Source of the DNA: Phycisphaerales bacterium
Lineage (GTDB): Bacteria; Planctomycetota; Phycisphaerae; Phycisphaerales; UBA1924
DNA length: 64,000 nucleotides
Assembly (NCBI GenBank): GCA_029213305.1
Contig: JARGPA010000002.1
Coordinates: forward strand, 1 to 64,000
Direction of reading: 5' to 3'
Shown piece after piece: positions 8,841-17,629 of this stretch. How positions within the stretch are numbered: the first letter of the stretch is position 1; each line of letters begins with the position of its first letter. The notes under the pieces are model-generated. The model was given only the letters and a program-made list of their open reading frames with translations. It was not told the DNA's origin and did not search any database. A program made the translations under genes and the position numbers.

Positions 8841-10164
8841 TCATGGACAACCAGCATTGAACGCGGATAGAAACGCACTCACATCAAAGAAGTTGAACGC
8901 GCCATCGTTTGTAAAATCTGCAATCGGATCTTGCGCCCCAAACGCAGAAAGAAACGCACTCACATCAAAGAAGTTGAGTTGTCCATCACCATTGATGTCT
9001 GCATCGCACAGCTCGATATTAAACAGGTATGCAGAACCTGAGTGGTCCCCTAAGTCATTATCAAATTGAGCGCCTGCGATCGAGAACAAACCATCTATAG
9101 CAACTGAATGACTGAACCAATCAGAAGAAGATGTATCAGATGGAATGAGCATTGATCGCTCGATTCCAGTATCTAACTCGTAGATATATGCAATCCCTCC
9201 TACTCCTGCAAGCGGCGCACCAATGATCGCGAGGTTTCCGTCTGCTGCAATTGAGCGGCCGAAATAATCTGATCCCGAAGCATCTGACGCGATCAGTTTG
9301 TGTTGCTCTAGCCCTGTACTCAGATCGAAGATATACGCTGAACCTGTTTCTGCCCCTTGATCATCATTCTTCCACGCTCCGATGACGGCGGAATTTCCAC
9401 TCATCGCAACAGCGTATCCAAACTCGTCTTCATCTTCTGCATCTGACGCAACAAGCTTGTGCAGCTCCTGTCCTGTGACGACATTGAAGATGTACGCTGC
9501 GCCATAGTTGCTTGTTGCAGCTCCATCACCATGCGCCGATCACCGCGAAATTGCCTTCGATATCTACAGACGATCCAAAGTGGTCTTGCGTTGCACCTAA
9601 CGTCGCAGTGAGTTTTTGAACTTGGATCCCGGTTGTTAAATCAAACACAAACGCAGCGCCCGAAGCAGTCCCAAAGTCATCCACTCCATCGGCACCGACG
9701 ATTGCGAATGCTCCATCCATTGCAACTGATATCCCAAAATAGTCACTCCCGTCAGGCACAGGCGCTAAGAGTTTGTAGAGTTCTTGTCCTGTAGACAGAT
9801 CAAACACATACGCTGCCCCTGTTCCGAATCCATTATCTGTGTTGTAGGGCGCCCCAACGATTGCGAATGACCCACTTGATGCGACTGACCATCCGAAGCG
9901 ATCGCCCGCAGCGGCGTCCGATGCGTTGAGCTTGAATGATTGTTGACCAGATCGGACATAAACAGAACCAGAATCATCGCCAAAGTCATCGTCGTAAGGT
10001 GAACCAACTAACACTCTTGTACCGCTGATCGCAACTGCGTAGCCGTACTCATCGTCAGTAGCGCCATCTTGAGCGGTAAACTTATTTGATTCGTTAATCA
10101 CTTGTGTCGAAGCAATCGACGCAATCATGCTTAATACAAGTGTGAATATATGCTTCTGATTCAT
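8841..10164 (-). pseudogene. FG-GAP repeat protein with Gly-Cys-Pro tail, broken by a frameshift
   Basis: The ATG at 10164 (GGGGG upstream) opens a signal peptide and FG-GAP repeats with the pattern FG-x-SVA-x-x-G-x-x-A-IVGA. The frame hits TGA at 9526-9528, directly after the repeat segment VIGAW. Shifting by one base near 9529-9536, the same repeat pattern resumes without a gap (HGDGAATSNYGAAYIF) and runs through to the 55-residue tail and stop at 8841. One extra base, or two missing bases, explains everything; loss of one CA from a CACA run would do. Together the halves make a typical cluster member of about 440 residues. Either a recent pseudogene, a sequencing error, or, least likely, recoding. 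The 3' part contains its own ATG at 9404 but no signal peptide. Confidence 0.85.
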
Positions 10165-10231
10165 GTTTCCCCCATGCTTATGATTGGTTTTAGCAGACAA
10201 CACGGTATACGAAACCTTGAATCACAACAAG

Positions 10232-10256
10232 AAAAAACCCTCGATACAGATCGAGG
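10232..10256 (-). terminator. Rho-independent terminator after the W-D-G repeat gene
   Basis: Stem CCTCGAT / ATCGAGG (10239-10245 and 10250-10256) followed on the minus strand by a run of T (10237-10232). It lies 38 bases past the stop at 10294. Confidence 0.8.
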
Positions 10257-10293
10257 ATTTCATAGTTGTAGAATTTAGTTATAGCAACTTCAC

Positions 10294-11637
10294 TCAAGGA
10301 CACCCAGCTGAGAAAGCACTCAAGAACGCACTCACATCAAAGAAGTTCCATTCCCCATCTCCAGTAAAGTCTGCAATCGAATCTTGAGCACTAAACGCAC
10401 TCAGGAATGCAGATACATCAAAGAAGTTGAGATCTCCATCTCCTGTCAAATCTGCAACGCAAGCATCTTGAAGGATCGCAACAACACGGTTCGATGACAA
10501 CCCATCGATGTTGCTGAATCCGCCGCCGATGATTAGAGACTCACCTTCTCCTGTGTCGAAAACAAAACCACTGAAGATACTCCCATCAACAGCTGAAGTA
10601 ACTCCATCCCATCCTGTCCCATTCCATTTTGCAACACCTGCTGCGGGTGTGGAACCTGAGTTTGTAAAGTTACCCAGCGCAAAGAGCGTTTCACCACTTC
10701 CATCATCGAAGACAACGAGTTCATGGACATCGCCGTCAAACCCATCTCCCATCGAGGACCATTCAGTACCATCCCACTTTGCGATATTGGTAGACACCGC
10801 GGCGCCAGCTGCAAGATTGAATCGGCCGCCGACATACAACGCTGTTCCGTTTCCATCGTCCCAACTAGTCATGTGAAGGATTTGAGCAAAGCCTGCGGTG
10901 CGAGACAATCCACTATCCATTGCAGTCCATGAATTTCCATCCCATTGAGCGACATTGAGAGCAGCTGTGCCGCCCATCGTCAAGAATCGTCCGCCTGCAA
11001 AGAGATGATTCCCTGAACCCAGATCTGCTTGATGTAGATCGAGAACGATAAGAGGAACTGCGCCTCCGATTGTTCCACCTACACCGGAGTATGTTGTGCC
11101 GTCCCACTTTGCAATATGATCGAGAGTTGTATTACCGTTCAGATCGCCGTAGTTCCCTGCGATGTATAGCTGCTCACCTGTTGTACCATCGTCGTAGACT
11201 TCGAGATCCCAGAACGAGTTCAAGAAGATCTCGGATTGTGCATCCATACCAATCCATGCAGACCCATTCCATCGAGCGAGTTTTGCAGAACCTACAGCGC
11301 CATCTGCTGAATCAAAGTAACCTGCGGCGACCAAATCCCCTTGATAGCTCGTGATCGAGTTGGTGTATCCTCCTTGGAGCCCGCCACCGACGGATTGCCA
11401 AACTGTTCCATCCCAACGCGCGATTTGCGTTCCTGTCGATCCACCACCAACGATACTGAATGAACCAGCTGCATAGAGCGATTCCCCAGATCCATCATCA
11501 TGAGATGTGAGCGATGCAACATATGATCCGGAAAAACCTGGATCACCCAATGTGTTTGATAAGTCTTGCGCATGCGCAAGACCAGTTGTTGCAACGAGAG
11601 CAAAAGTTGTCATGGCGTAATTCTTTGTGTTCGTCAT
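10294..11637 (-). CDS. Secreted W-D-G repeat (beta-propeller-like) protein with Gly-Cys-Pro tail
   Basis: 447 residues from the ATG at 11637, which has AGGAGA at good spacing; a TTG one codon earlier is the only longer option. Signal peptide about 1-23. The body has at least six repeats of the type A-K/Q/R-W-[DN]-G-[ST]-x-W-x-x-[MV]-[GD]-x-G, separated by G-E-x-L-[FY] strands (LYVGGRF, LFALGNF, LYIAGNY). This looks like a propeller of the kelch or galactose-oxidase kind, but I do not recognise the family. The tail has both repeats complete with Asp-x-Thr-x-Asp-Gly loops. Monocistronic: its own terminator and a long leader region. Confidence 0.87.
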   Translation of the reverse strand: MTNTKNYAMTTFALVATTGLAHAQDLSNTLGDPGFSGSYVASLTSHDDGSGESLYAAGSFSIVGGGSTGTQIARWDGTVWQSVGGGLQGGYTNSITSYQGDLVAAGYFDSADGAVGSAKLARWNGSAWIGMDAQSEIFLNSFWDLEVYDDGTTGEQLYIAGNYGDLNGNTTLDHIAKWDGTTYSGVGGTIGGAVPLIVLDLHQADLGSGNHLFAGGRFLTMGGTAALNVAQWDGNSWTAMDSGLSRTAGFAQILHMTSWDDGNGTALYVGGRFNLAAGAAVSTNIAKWDGTEWSSMGDGFDGDVHELVVFDDGSGETLFALGNFTNSGSTPAAGVAKWNGTGWDGVTSAVDGSIFSGFVFDTGEGESLIIGGGFSNIDGLSSNRVVAILQDACVADLTGDGDLNFFDVSAFLSAFSAQDSIADFTGDGEWNFFDVSAFLSAFSAGCP

Positions 11638-11975
11638 CAATTTCTCCTGAGTATATTTGAATGAGTATTCAATAGAGAATGTAACTGAATACTCTCATAA
11701 ATTGAGTTGATTTCTCAAATTTAAAAATGCGCTGAGTATCAGCTATGGATAATTACAGTTGTTTAGCCATAAAAACCAATTGAACAACATTGGTCCTTGC
11801 GTCTAATTTCTGAGAAACGAATGAGTTACGGTTCGTCGCTCATTGCTCGACTTGTATGAACTCGAAAATTGTCCAAGCCTTTGAATGCGATCGAAATCGT
11901 TGATCTATATCGAAGTTAAACTGACATTACTGCTCTGAAATTTGGTGGACGGGCTTAGATCGTCATTGGGATGAT
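11638..11975. other. Gene-free stretch between two cluster genes
   Basis: 338 bases. It contains the inverted repeat at 11663-11694 close to the start of the leftward gene and should hold that gene's promoter. No terminator with a T run was found for the gene ending at 11976. No protein-like frame or RNA gene was recognised. Confidence 0.5.
11663..11694. promoter_or_regulatory. Inverted repeat in the leader of the W-D-G repeat gene
   Basis: GAGTATTCA (11663-11671) and TGAATACTC (11686-11694) are perfect 9-base arms around a 14-base centre, 26 bases before the start codon at 11637. It may be an operator or a leader hairpin; nothing decides between them. Confidence 0.35.
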
Positions 11976-13298
11976 TCATGGACATCCGGCCGCAAAGCTC
12001 GTAAGGAAAGCTGAAACATCAAAGAAGTTGAAATGCTTGTCGTTATTGAAATCTGCTATTGGATCTTGATTTGTTAGTGCTGATATAAACGCACTGACAT
12101 CAAAGAAGTTGAGCGCGCCATCTTGATTCAAATCTTGGGAACAAGTAATCGGGTCACACATGTTATTAAAAATGTTAAGTGTCTGATCATCACGATCTAC
12201 TTCGAGTATGTCCAGTTTCCCGTCATTGTTGAGGTCCGCGAGATGTACATCTCTTGCAAACTGTCCGACTTGCAACAAAGTTGGTTGAGTGAATCCTGCA
12301 TCACCGTTGTTTAGACTGATGCTAACGGTGTTGTTGAAACCGTCGGCTGTAACGAAATCTAGATCACCATCGCCGTCGAGGTCTCCAATCGAAACTTTGT
12401 ATACTTCACTACTATCCGAGTTATCGAGAGCAATGTATTGGGTCGCAGAAAATACTCCTGCTCCACTATTTTTAAGAACCACTATATCATCTGAGCTATC
12501 TTCATCTGCATTTACTACCACTAGATCAAGATCACCATCGCTATCGAGATCACCAATATCGATCCCTGACGTATCGTTTCCTAGAATCACTCTCTGAGAG
12601 CGGTTGAAACTTCCGAAACTGTTGTTTCGCATTACACGAATTTCGCCGCTGTTGAAGTTGGTTGAAACAAGATCGGTATCCCCGTCCCCATCAACATCTC
12701 CGGCAACAATATCAACCGGAAAAAATCCATCAACATCAAACCGTTCGTGCTCTAAGAATGTAATCCCTAAAATATTGAGCAAGACGCTAATGCTGTTATC
12801 TGATGGGTTCGCCGTCGCGACATCGATATATCCATCTCCATTAAAATCTGCTAACTGAACACTTTGTGGAAAGGCGCCGACTTGAAAACTTACCGGCGAA
12901 TCGAATGTTCCGTCACCTCGATTATACAAAACGCTCACTTGACGAAAATTTAGCAAATCACTATTGGCAACTACGATATCCAAAAACCCATCTGCATCAA
13001 TATCCCCAATCGCACAACTCAGCGGCGAAGGATTTGAATCATAATCAACGCGAGCAGCCAATGTGCCGTCGCCATTGTTCATAAAAACACTTACATCACC
13101 GTCCATCGCATTAGCAGTAACAACATCAATATGGCCATCGTTATCGAGATCCGCCGATTCAACACTGGTAGGTACTCGGCCTGTTTCCAATGATGTCGCG
13201 ACATCAAAAATATTCTCTTGATTGCAGGACTGCCCAAAGGAAGAGGAAATGAAAACAAACATAAACCCGAGAGAACAACTCAATATCAATTTACTCAT
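11976..13298 (-). CDS. Secreted VCBS/FG-GAP repeat protein with Gly-Cys-Pro tail
   Basis: 440 residues; ATG at 13298. Signal peptide 1-22, then about seven VCBS-type repeats with D-x-D-x-D-G loops (DLDNDGHIDVV, DIDADGFLDIV, DVDGDGDTDLV, DLDGDGDLDFV, DLNNDGKLDIL), typical of a seven-bladed calcium-binding propeller. The last 55 residues carry the dockerin-like tail; its second loop reads N-N-D-K-H and lacks the usual Gly, and the first repeat has Ile-Ser-Ala-Leu where others have Leu-Ser-Ala-Phe. It is the most divergent intact tail of the cluster and the cluster's upstream-most gene, next to the atpA terminator. Confidence 0.9.
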   Translation of the reverse strand: MSKLILSCSLGFMFVFISSSFGQSCNQENIFDVATSLETGRVPTSVESADLDNDGHIDVVTANAMDGDVSVFMNNGDGTLAARVDYDSNPSPLSCAIGDIDADGFLDIVVANSDLLNFRQVSVLYNRGDGTFDSPVSFQVGAFPQSVQLADFNGDGYIDVATANPSDNSISVLLNILGITFLEHERFDVDGFFPVDIVAGDVDGDGDTDLVSTNFNSGEIRVMRNNSFGSFNRSQRVILGNDTSGIDIGDLDSDGDLDLVVVNADEDSSDDIVVLKNSGAGVFSATQYIALDNSDSSEVYKVSIGDLDGDGDLDFVTADGFNNTVSISLNNGDAGFTQPTLLQVGQFARDVHLADLNNDGKLDILEVDRDDQTLNIFNNMCDPITCSQDLNQDGALNFFDVSAFISALTNQDPIADFNNDKHFNFFDVSAFLTSFAAGCP

Positions 13299-13377
13299 CG
13301 CTGTGAACTCCTACTAATATTCAAAGTTTGTAGCTTAACTCGAATCTCTCAGATACCAAAGTAATACTTTGAATTCA

Positions 13378-13405
13378 TAAAAAAACCCGTTCGAATGAAC
13401 GGGTT
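13378..13405 (-). terminator. Rho-independent terminator after atpA
   Basis: Stem AACCCGTTC / GAACGGGTT (13384-13392 and 13397-13405), loop GAAT, followed on the minus strand by a run of T. It starts 22 bases past the atpA stop. Confidence 0.88.
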
Positions 13406-13427
13406 CAAAGTTTGGATTTGAAACTGT

Positions 13428-15002
13428 TTAACCGTTCCAGCCGGCCTTGAAGTTGTTGAGTGCGTCAACGAGTTGTTTCTCGACATCCTCGTTGAGTGCT
13501 TTCGCATCGTTGATTGCATCCCAAACATTCTTTGCAGATGTCTGGAAGTACTCGTGCATGTCTTTCTCAAACGCGCTGACCTTTGTAAGTTCAACTGTAT
13601 CAAGGAAGCCCTTGGTACCTGCGTAGATCGAGATGATTTGGTTGGTCACATTCTGAGGTACATACTGAGGTTGCTTGAGAAGTTCAACCATTCTCGCACC
13701 ACGATCGAGCTGTGCTTGGGTTGCTTTATCAAGATCAGTACCAAGTTGAGCAAACGCTTCAAGTTCGCGATATGCAGCAAGATCAAGACGCAATGAACCC
13801 GCAATCTTCTTCATCGCTTTTACCTGAGCTGCACCACCTACGCGGGAAACCGAGATACCAACATTAATCGCAGGACGAACGCCTGAGAAGAAGAGTTCTG
13901 GTTCGAGGTAGATCTGACCATCGGTAATCGAAATCACATTGGTTGGGATGTATGCAGACACATCACCTTCCTGAGTTTCAATAATTGGAAGCGCTGTCAA
14001 TGAACCTGCACCGTGCTCTTCGGAGAGCTTGGTTGAGCGTTCTAGAAGGCGGCTATGTAGGTAGAAAACATCACCTGGGAAAGCTTCACGTCCTGGAGGA
14101 CGGCGAAGCAAGAGTGAAAGCTGACGATATGCAACCGCTTGCTTTGAAAGGTCGTCATATACACAGAGCACATGCTTAGGGTACTTAGCGCCGTTTGAAA
14201 GTGTTTTACCTTCTTCTTTGCCTGACCACATGAAGTGCTCACCCATCGCGGTACCTGAGTACGGCGCGACATACTGCATCGGTGCAGGATCAGATGAACC
14301 CGCGTTCACAACAATCGTGTAATCCATTGCGCCCGCGTCTTTGAGTGTTTGAACAACGCCTGCAACGGTTGACTCTTTCTGACCGACCGCAACATATACA
14401 CAGACGACTGCGTCTTCAGTGCCCCAGTATTGCTTCTGGTTGATGATCGCGTCGAGTGCAACTGCAGTCTTACCTGTCTTACGATCACCAATGATCAACT
14501 CGCGCTGACCGCGGCCAACGGGGATCATTGCGTCAATCGCTTTGATGCCTGTTTGAAGTGGTTCGTGAACAGGCTGACGAGCAGCGATACCCGGAGCAAT
14601 AATGTCAACGAGTGCTGTTTCAGTGTTTCCCAATGCTGGTCCGTCATCAATTGGACGACCTAGTGGGTCAACAACACGGCCGAGCATTGCTTCACCAACT
14701 GGTACTTCGAGAAGTTTTCCAGTTGCTTTCACAGTGTCGCCTTCTTTAACAACGAGGAAGTTTCCGTAGATGATTGCACCCACAGTATCTTCTTCGAGGT
14801 TCATCACCTGACCCATGATGGCGCCTTCGGATGTTTCGAACTCGATGAGTTCACCAGCCATCGCCTTTGAGAGTCCGTAGATACGAGCGATACCGTCGCC
14901 GACTTCGACAACGCGCCCAACTTCGGAGATCTCCAGCTCACTGGAAAACTGTTCAATTTCTTGCTTGATAACACTGACGATTTCGTCGGTTTTGATCTTC
15001 AC
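13428..15002 (-). CDS. atpA: F1F0 ATP synthase subunit alpha
   Basis: 524 residues, near the usual 500-515. The start is GTG at 15002, giving the expected [14 protein letters not shown]-terminus with AGGAG upstream; the frame stays open to 15158 but that extension resembles nothing. The Walker A motif GDRKTGKT is at residues 172-179, preceded by the family segment [10 protein letters not shown], and the N-terminal barrel and C-terminal helical domain are complete. Alpha subunits alternate with beta in the F1 head and carry the non-catalytic nucleotide sites. Unusually, no other ATP synthase gene is adjacent: the flanks are a tail-protein gene downstream and the cdaA-ybbR pair upstream. It has its own terminator and a 204-base upstream gap, so it is probably transcribed alone. 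Confidence 0.97.
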   Translation of the reverse strand: MKIKTDEIVSVIKQEIEQFSSELEISEVGRVVEVGDGIARIYGLSKAMAGELIEFETSEGAIMGQVMNLEEDTVGAIIYGNFLVVKEGDTVKATGKLLEVPVGEAMLGRVVDPLGRPIDDGPALGNTETALVDIIAPGIAARQPVHEPLQTGIKAIDAMIPVGRGQRELIIGDRKTGKTAVALDAIINQKQYWGTEDAVVCVYVAVGQKESTVAGVVQTLKDAGAMDYTIVVNAGSSDPAPMQYVAPYSGTAMGEHFMWSGKEEGKTLSNGAKYPKHVLCVYDDLSKQAVAYRQLSLLLRRPPGREAFPGDVFYLHSRLLERSTKLSEEHGAGSLTALPIIETQEGDVSAYIPTNVISITDGQIYLEPELFFSGVRPAINVGISVSRVGGAAQVKAMKKIAGSLRLDLAAYRELEAFAQLGTDLDKATQAQLDRGARMVELLKQPQYVPQNVTNQIISIYAGTKGFLDTVELTKVSAFEKDMHEYFQTSAKNVWDAINDAKALNEDVEKQLVDALNNFKAGWNG

Positions 15003-15206
15003 GGGGAGTCTCCTGCCTTGCCTGATTTGTTCGCTCAACTCAAAGCGATTCCATGGCGTGCGTTGCGTGAAAAGTGGTTCGTAACAGTCCCAACTCGGAT
15101 AATCACCCGAACTTTGTGGGAGGGAAGGGTAGGGCACTAGGAGCCGGAAGTCTCTCAATTGCCATGGGTTGAAATGAATGATCTCGTCATTCTTCTCAAG
15201 AACTCA
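15003..15206. other. Gap upstream of atpA
   Basis: 204 bases between the YbbR-domain gene and atpA, presumably holding the atpA promoter and leader. No atpH-like sequence or hairpin terminator was found. Confidence 0.4.
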
Positions 15207-16280
15207 TTATTCGGGTTCTGCCCGGATATCTGCCGTAGAACTGATCGCGGAAATATCGAACTTCACTGTCATCTGTGGGCTGGTAACTCGACATCCAGCA
15301 GGCAATCCCAAAATCTGGGCCGGTTTCGAGCTGATTCCTCGCTCTAGCTCTTCAAATGACAAATTTATGAACGCTCTGGGTTCAATTTCGCCTGATTTGA
15401 GCATCTCGATCGCTTGTGCAGAACCTGAAATTTCAACATTGACGAGATCCTTGTCAGATTCGTTGATCCTGACGAGCCATTTCCCGATTTCTCCAGGCGC
15501 AAGGAGCACCTGAATCGGTAAACGATCAATTGTATGATTTTCAGTTAATGTCCTCAGAGTCACGAACACATCCACTTGCGAAGGCGTGATCTGGGTTGCC
15601 CAATCCTGTCGATCGACGCCGTCAATTTGGACAACTACTCCTGGAATCGTCTCTAATCGTCCCTGGGCGAGTTGAGAAATCTCCGCGTCGTCAATCCGCA
15701 CAACTGCTTCGTTTGATCGAATTCCATTTAGGATGCTCGTAGGGGCAGTCACTGTAATCAAATCTGGATCTGCTCGTGGTGCGCCATCGAGTTGAATTTC
15801 ATTGGGCAACACGACCCTGACTGGGAACTCACGAGATTGGAGCTCATCGACTTGGACATTGATCGTGGCTGGGGAAACTTCAGAAATGATCAACCCATGC
15901 CCTGTTGATTCTGATATCTGTCGAAGGATTGCTCGTAGATCGATCGTGTGAGTCCCGGGTTTTCCTGGGATTTCGCGTCCAACTCTGAGTTCGACTCGGT
16001 TCTGGAGTGTTCGAGCGAATCGATCCAGGCCTGCTGTGGAACCTTCAATCTTGATCTCCGCAGTTCGTACTTGTACTTGTTCAAGTGATTGACGCACGAC
16101 AAGTACAGTTTCATTTCCTGTTGCTGTGACTGGGACTGGGACTGTGGTTAGAACGATCTGTGCTTCAATCGTCCGATTGCGAACCATTCTTGATTCTGCT
16201 AATAGCCAAACCATGATCGTGATGAGTGTCACGATGATAAATGTACGAATATGACCAAAGATTGTCCGAGTATCACTCAT
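15207..16280 (-). CDS. YbbR/CdaR-like regulator of diadenylate cyclase
   Basis: 357 residues. One N-terminal membrane helix (about 12-30) is followed by an extracytoplasmic region with several YbbR-type beta repeats (segments such as TVPVPVTATGNE, FPVRVVLPNEIQ, RLPIQVLLAPGE are the strand edges). In Firmicutes the CdaR protein binds CdaA and tunes c-di-AMP output; the same role is inferred here. The start overlaps the cdaA stop by four bases (ATGA), so the two are co-translated. The protein ends with an Asp/Glu-containing tail of no recognised function. Confidence 0.85.
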   Translation of the reverse strand: MSDTRTIFGHIRTFIIVTLITIMVWLLAESRMVRNRTIEAQIVLTTVPVPVTATGNETVLVVRQSLEQVQVRTAEIKIEGSTAGLDRFARTLQNRVELRVGREIPGKPGTHTIDLRAILRQISESTGHGLIISEVSPATINVQVDELQSREFPVRVVLPNEIQLDGAPRADPDLITVTAPTSILNGIRSNEAVVRIDDAEISQLAQGRLETIPGVVVQIDGVDRQDWATQITPSQVDVFVTLRTLTENHTIDRLPIQVLLAPGEIGKWLVRINESDKDLVNVEISGSAQAIEMLKSGEIEPRAFINLSFEELERGISSKPAQILGLPAGCRVTSPQMTVKFDISAISSTADIRAEPE

Positions 16281-17248
16281 GTCGATGCTCCCCCGGATTG
16301 GTCGGAAGCTTCCTTTGTCATCATCGATTCCTCAGGGGACACATCGGCTCCTTGCTCTGCTTCGAGATCGTTTGCGAAGCCGCTTCGATCATTATCGATT
16401 TCCGATGGTTTGTCTTCGGAGGCTGGGTTCGTATTCTCAATTGCAGGCGCTTGACGATGTCCGAGTCGATCCTTGAGAACGGATTGCAGATTATTTGGAT
16501 CGATTGGATCTGAGAGTTCGCCGCGTTGAGCGATCCGAATCAGTCCGGATTCCTCGGATACAACGACAACTAGTGCGTCCGATTCTTTAGTGACACCGAT
16601 CGCGGCTCGATGACGAGAACCCAGAGATTGATCATGAATCTCAGACGGGCTAGCCATCGGGAGTTGGACACCTGCGGAATGAATTTTGTCACCCCGGATT
16701 ACAACTGCAAGATCGTGCAATGCAGATCCTGGATGAAAAATCGTCTGAACTAGCGCCGCCGTCAACGTCGCGTTAAGGACGGTTCCGCCTTCGATTAAGG
16801 ACTTGAGCCCGACCCGACGCTCGATTACGATAATCGCACCGAACCTTGCTTTAGACAAGAAGGTACAAGCAGGGGTGATTTCACCCGCAACCCTTGCAGC
16901 CCCTTCATACCCGCCCTGAAAAAAGCGAGTCTCACCTAATCGGATAAGCGCTCGACGAAGCTCAGGCTGAAAAATGACAACCAGTGCGATCGCGATCACT
17001 GCGAGCATGCGATCATATAGATATGCAATCCGAGCAAAGACATCATCCCCAAGGAAACGAACAAAGAGGGTCCCCACGATCAGGATAAAGAGCAATCCCT
17101 TGAGTGCACGAGCGGCGCGAGTACCTTGCACGAACCGAAAAACGACAAAAACCACAACCCAGATCAGGGCGATCTCGATAGCGACCTCCCACCATGAGTA
17201 GGAGCCGAGTCGATTGAGCAGGTCATTGAGCCGTTCTGATGATCCCAA
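16277..17248 (-). CDS. cdaA: Diadenylate cyclase (membrane type)
   Basis: 323 residues from a TTG at 17248 with AAGGA seven bases upstream. Three N-terminal membrane helices (about 21-40, 49-65, 80-95) precede a DAC domain (about 100-250) that makes c-di-AMP from two ATP. The RHR motif (residues 212-214, in LGSRHRAAIG) and the SEESG segment are present. The other signature, usually Asp-Gly-Ala, reads Asp-Leu-Ala at 179-181 (LHDLAVVIRGD); the metal-binding Asp is kept. The last 75 residues are an acidic, probably disordered tail. The gene is followed by the YbbR-domain partner, the classical arrangement. Activity is likely but the Gly-to-Leu change deserves a test. Confidence 0.92.
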   Translation of the reverse strand: MGSSERLNDLLNRLGSYSWWEVAIEIALIWVVVFVVFRFVQGTRAARALKGLLFILIVGTLFVRFLGDDVFARIAYLYDRMLAVIAIALVVIFQPELRRALIRLGETRFFQGGYEGAARVAGEITPACTFLSKARFGAIIVIERRVGLKSLIEGGTVLNATLTAALVQTIFHPGSALHDLAVVIRGDKIHSAGVQLPMASPSEIHDQSLGSRHRAAIGVTKESDALVVVVSEESGLIRIAQRGELSDPIDPNNLQSVLKDRLGHRQAPAIENTNPASEDKPSEIDNDRSGFANDLEAEQGADVSPEESMMTKEASDQSGGAST

Positions 17249-17356
17249 TTTGCTATCCTTAACACTGTTGCGATGGTTGAATTTCCAACCTTGTCCCTGA
17301 TTCTAACCAATCCCATCGCGTAGTGCACGCGATGAACCTCAGCAAAGAGGATCAAT

Positions 17357-17629
17357 ATGTCAATGAACCTCGTCCGAGTTGAAAGTACTCCCAATCCGAA
17401 TGCTCGTAAACTGATAGTTGAACCTGCCCCTGGGAGTATCCGATCTTATTTCAAACCTGAAGATGCTCAAGATGATCCACTTGCTCAGTCTTTGTTTTTA
17501 ATCCCTGAGATTACAAATGTCTTGATCCACACCAAGTTCATAACTGTCTGTGCAACACCTGGGACGAACTGGGGTTCACTCACGAAGCAACTCAAAAAGA
17601 CCTTATTAGCACTCAACGAATCCACATGA
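17357..17629 (+). CDS. Nfu N-terminal domain protein
   Basis: 90 residues; ATG at 17357 with AGAGG upstream. The sequence follows the Nfu/NifU-like N-terminal domain closely: an early ESTPNPNARK motif, then PLAQSLFLIPEITNVLI and the FITV strand. In Nfu proteins this domain precedes a CxxC domain that carries a 4Fe-4S cluster; here that second domain is missing and the protein has only one Cys. It may be a free-standing scaffold or client-binding domain. It overlaps mutY, which encodes an iron-sulfur enzyme, by four bases (ATGA), so a role in that enzyme's cluster delivery is conceivable but unproven. Confidence 0.82.
   Translation: MSMNLVRVESTPNPNARKLIVEPAPGSIRSYFKPEDAQDDPLAQSLFLIPEITNVLIHTKFITVCATPGTNWGSLTKQLKKTLLALNEST

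Larger units (their letters stand above)
1055..12143 (-). repeat. Seven dispersed copies of the dockerin-tail coding repeat
   Basis: The last ~168 bases of seven genes encode the same module: 1055-1222, 1717-1887, 4516-4683, 7178-7345, 8841-9008, 10294-10461 and 11976-12143, plus the decayed copy at 4202. Each encodes an initial Cys, two copies of an Asp-rich loop followed by N-F-F-D-V/I-S-A/S-F-L/I, and a terminal Gly-Cys-Pro. The DNA is strongly conserved (for example the plus-strand string TCGAAGAAGTTG or TCAAAGAAGTTG recurs twice per copy), so the copies could recombine with each other. Confidence 0.9.

Noticed and set aside
1055-12143. Regular DNA repeats as a CRISPR or satellite array
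   Set aside because: The copies are spaced by whole genes and code for protein tails; there are no short uniform spacers.
15003-15158. 52-residue N-terminal extension of AtpA
   Set aside because: Family alignment from memory starts at the GTG at 15002, which has AGGAG upstream; the extension has no similarity to the family.
17249-17356. Possible c-di-AMP riboswitch near cdaA
   Set aside because: The divergent 108-base spacer is too short and shows no recognisable fold.
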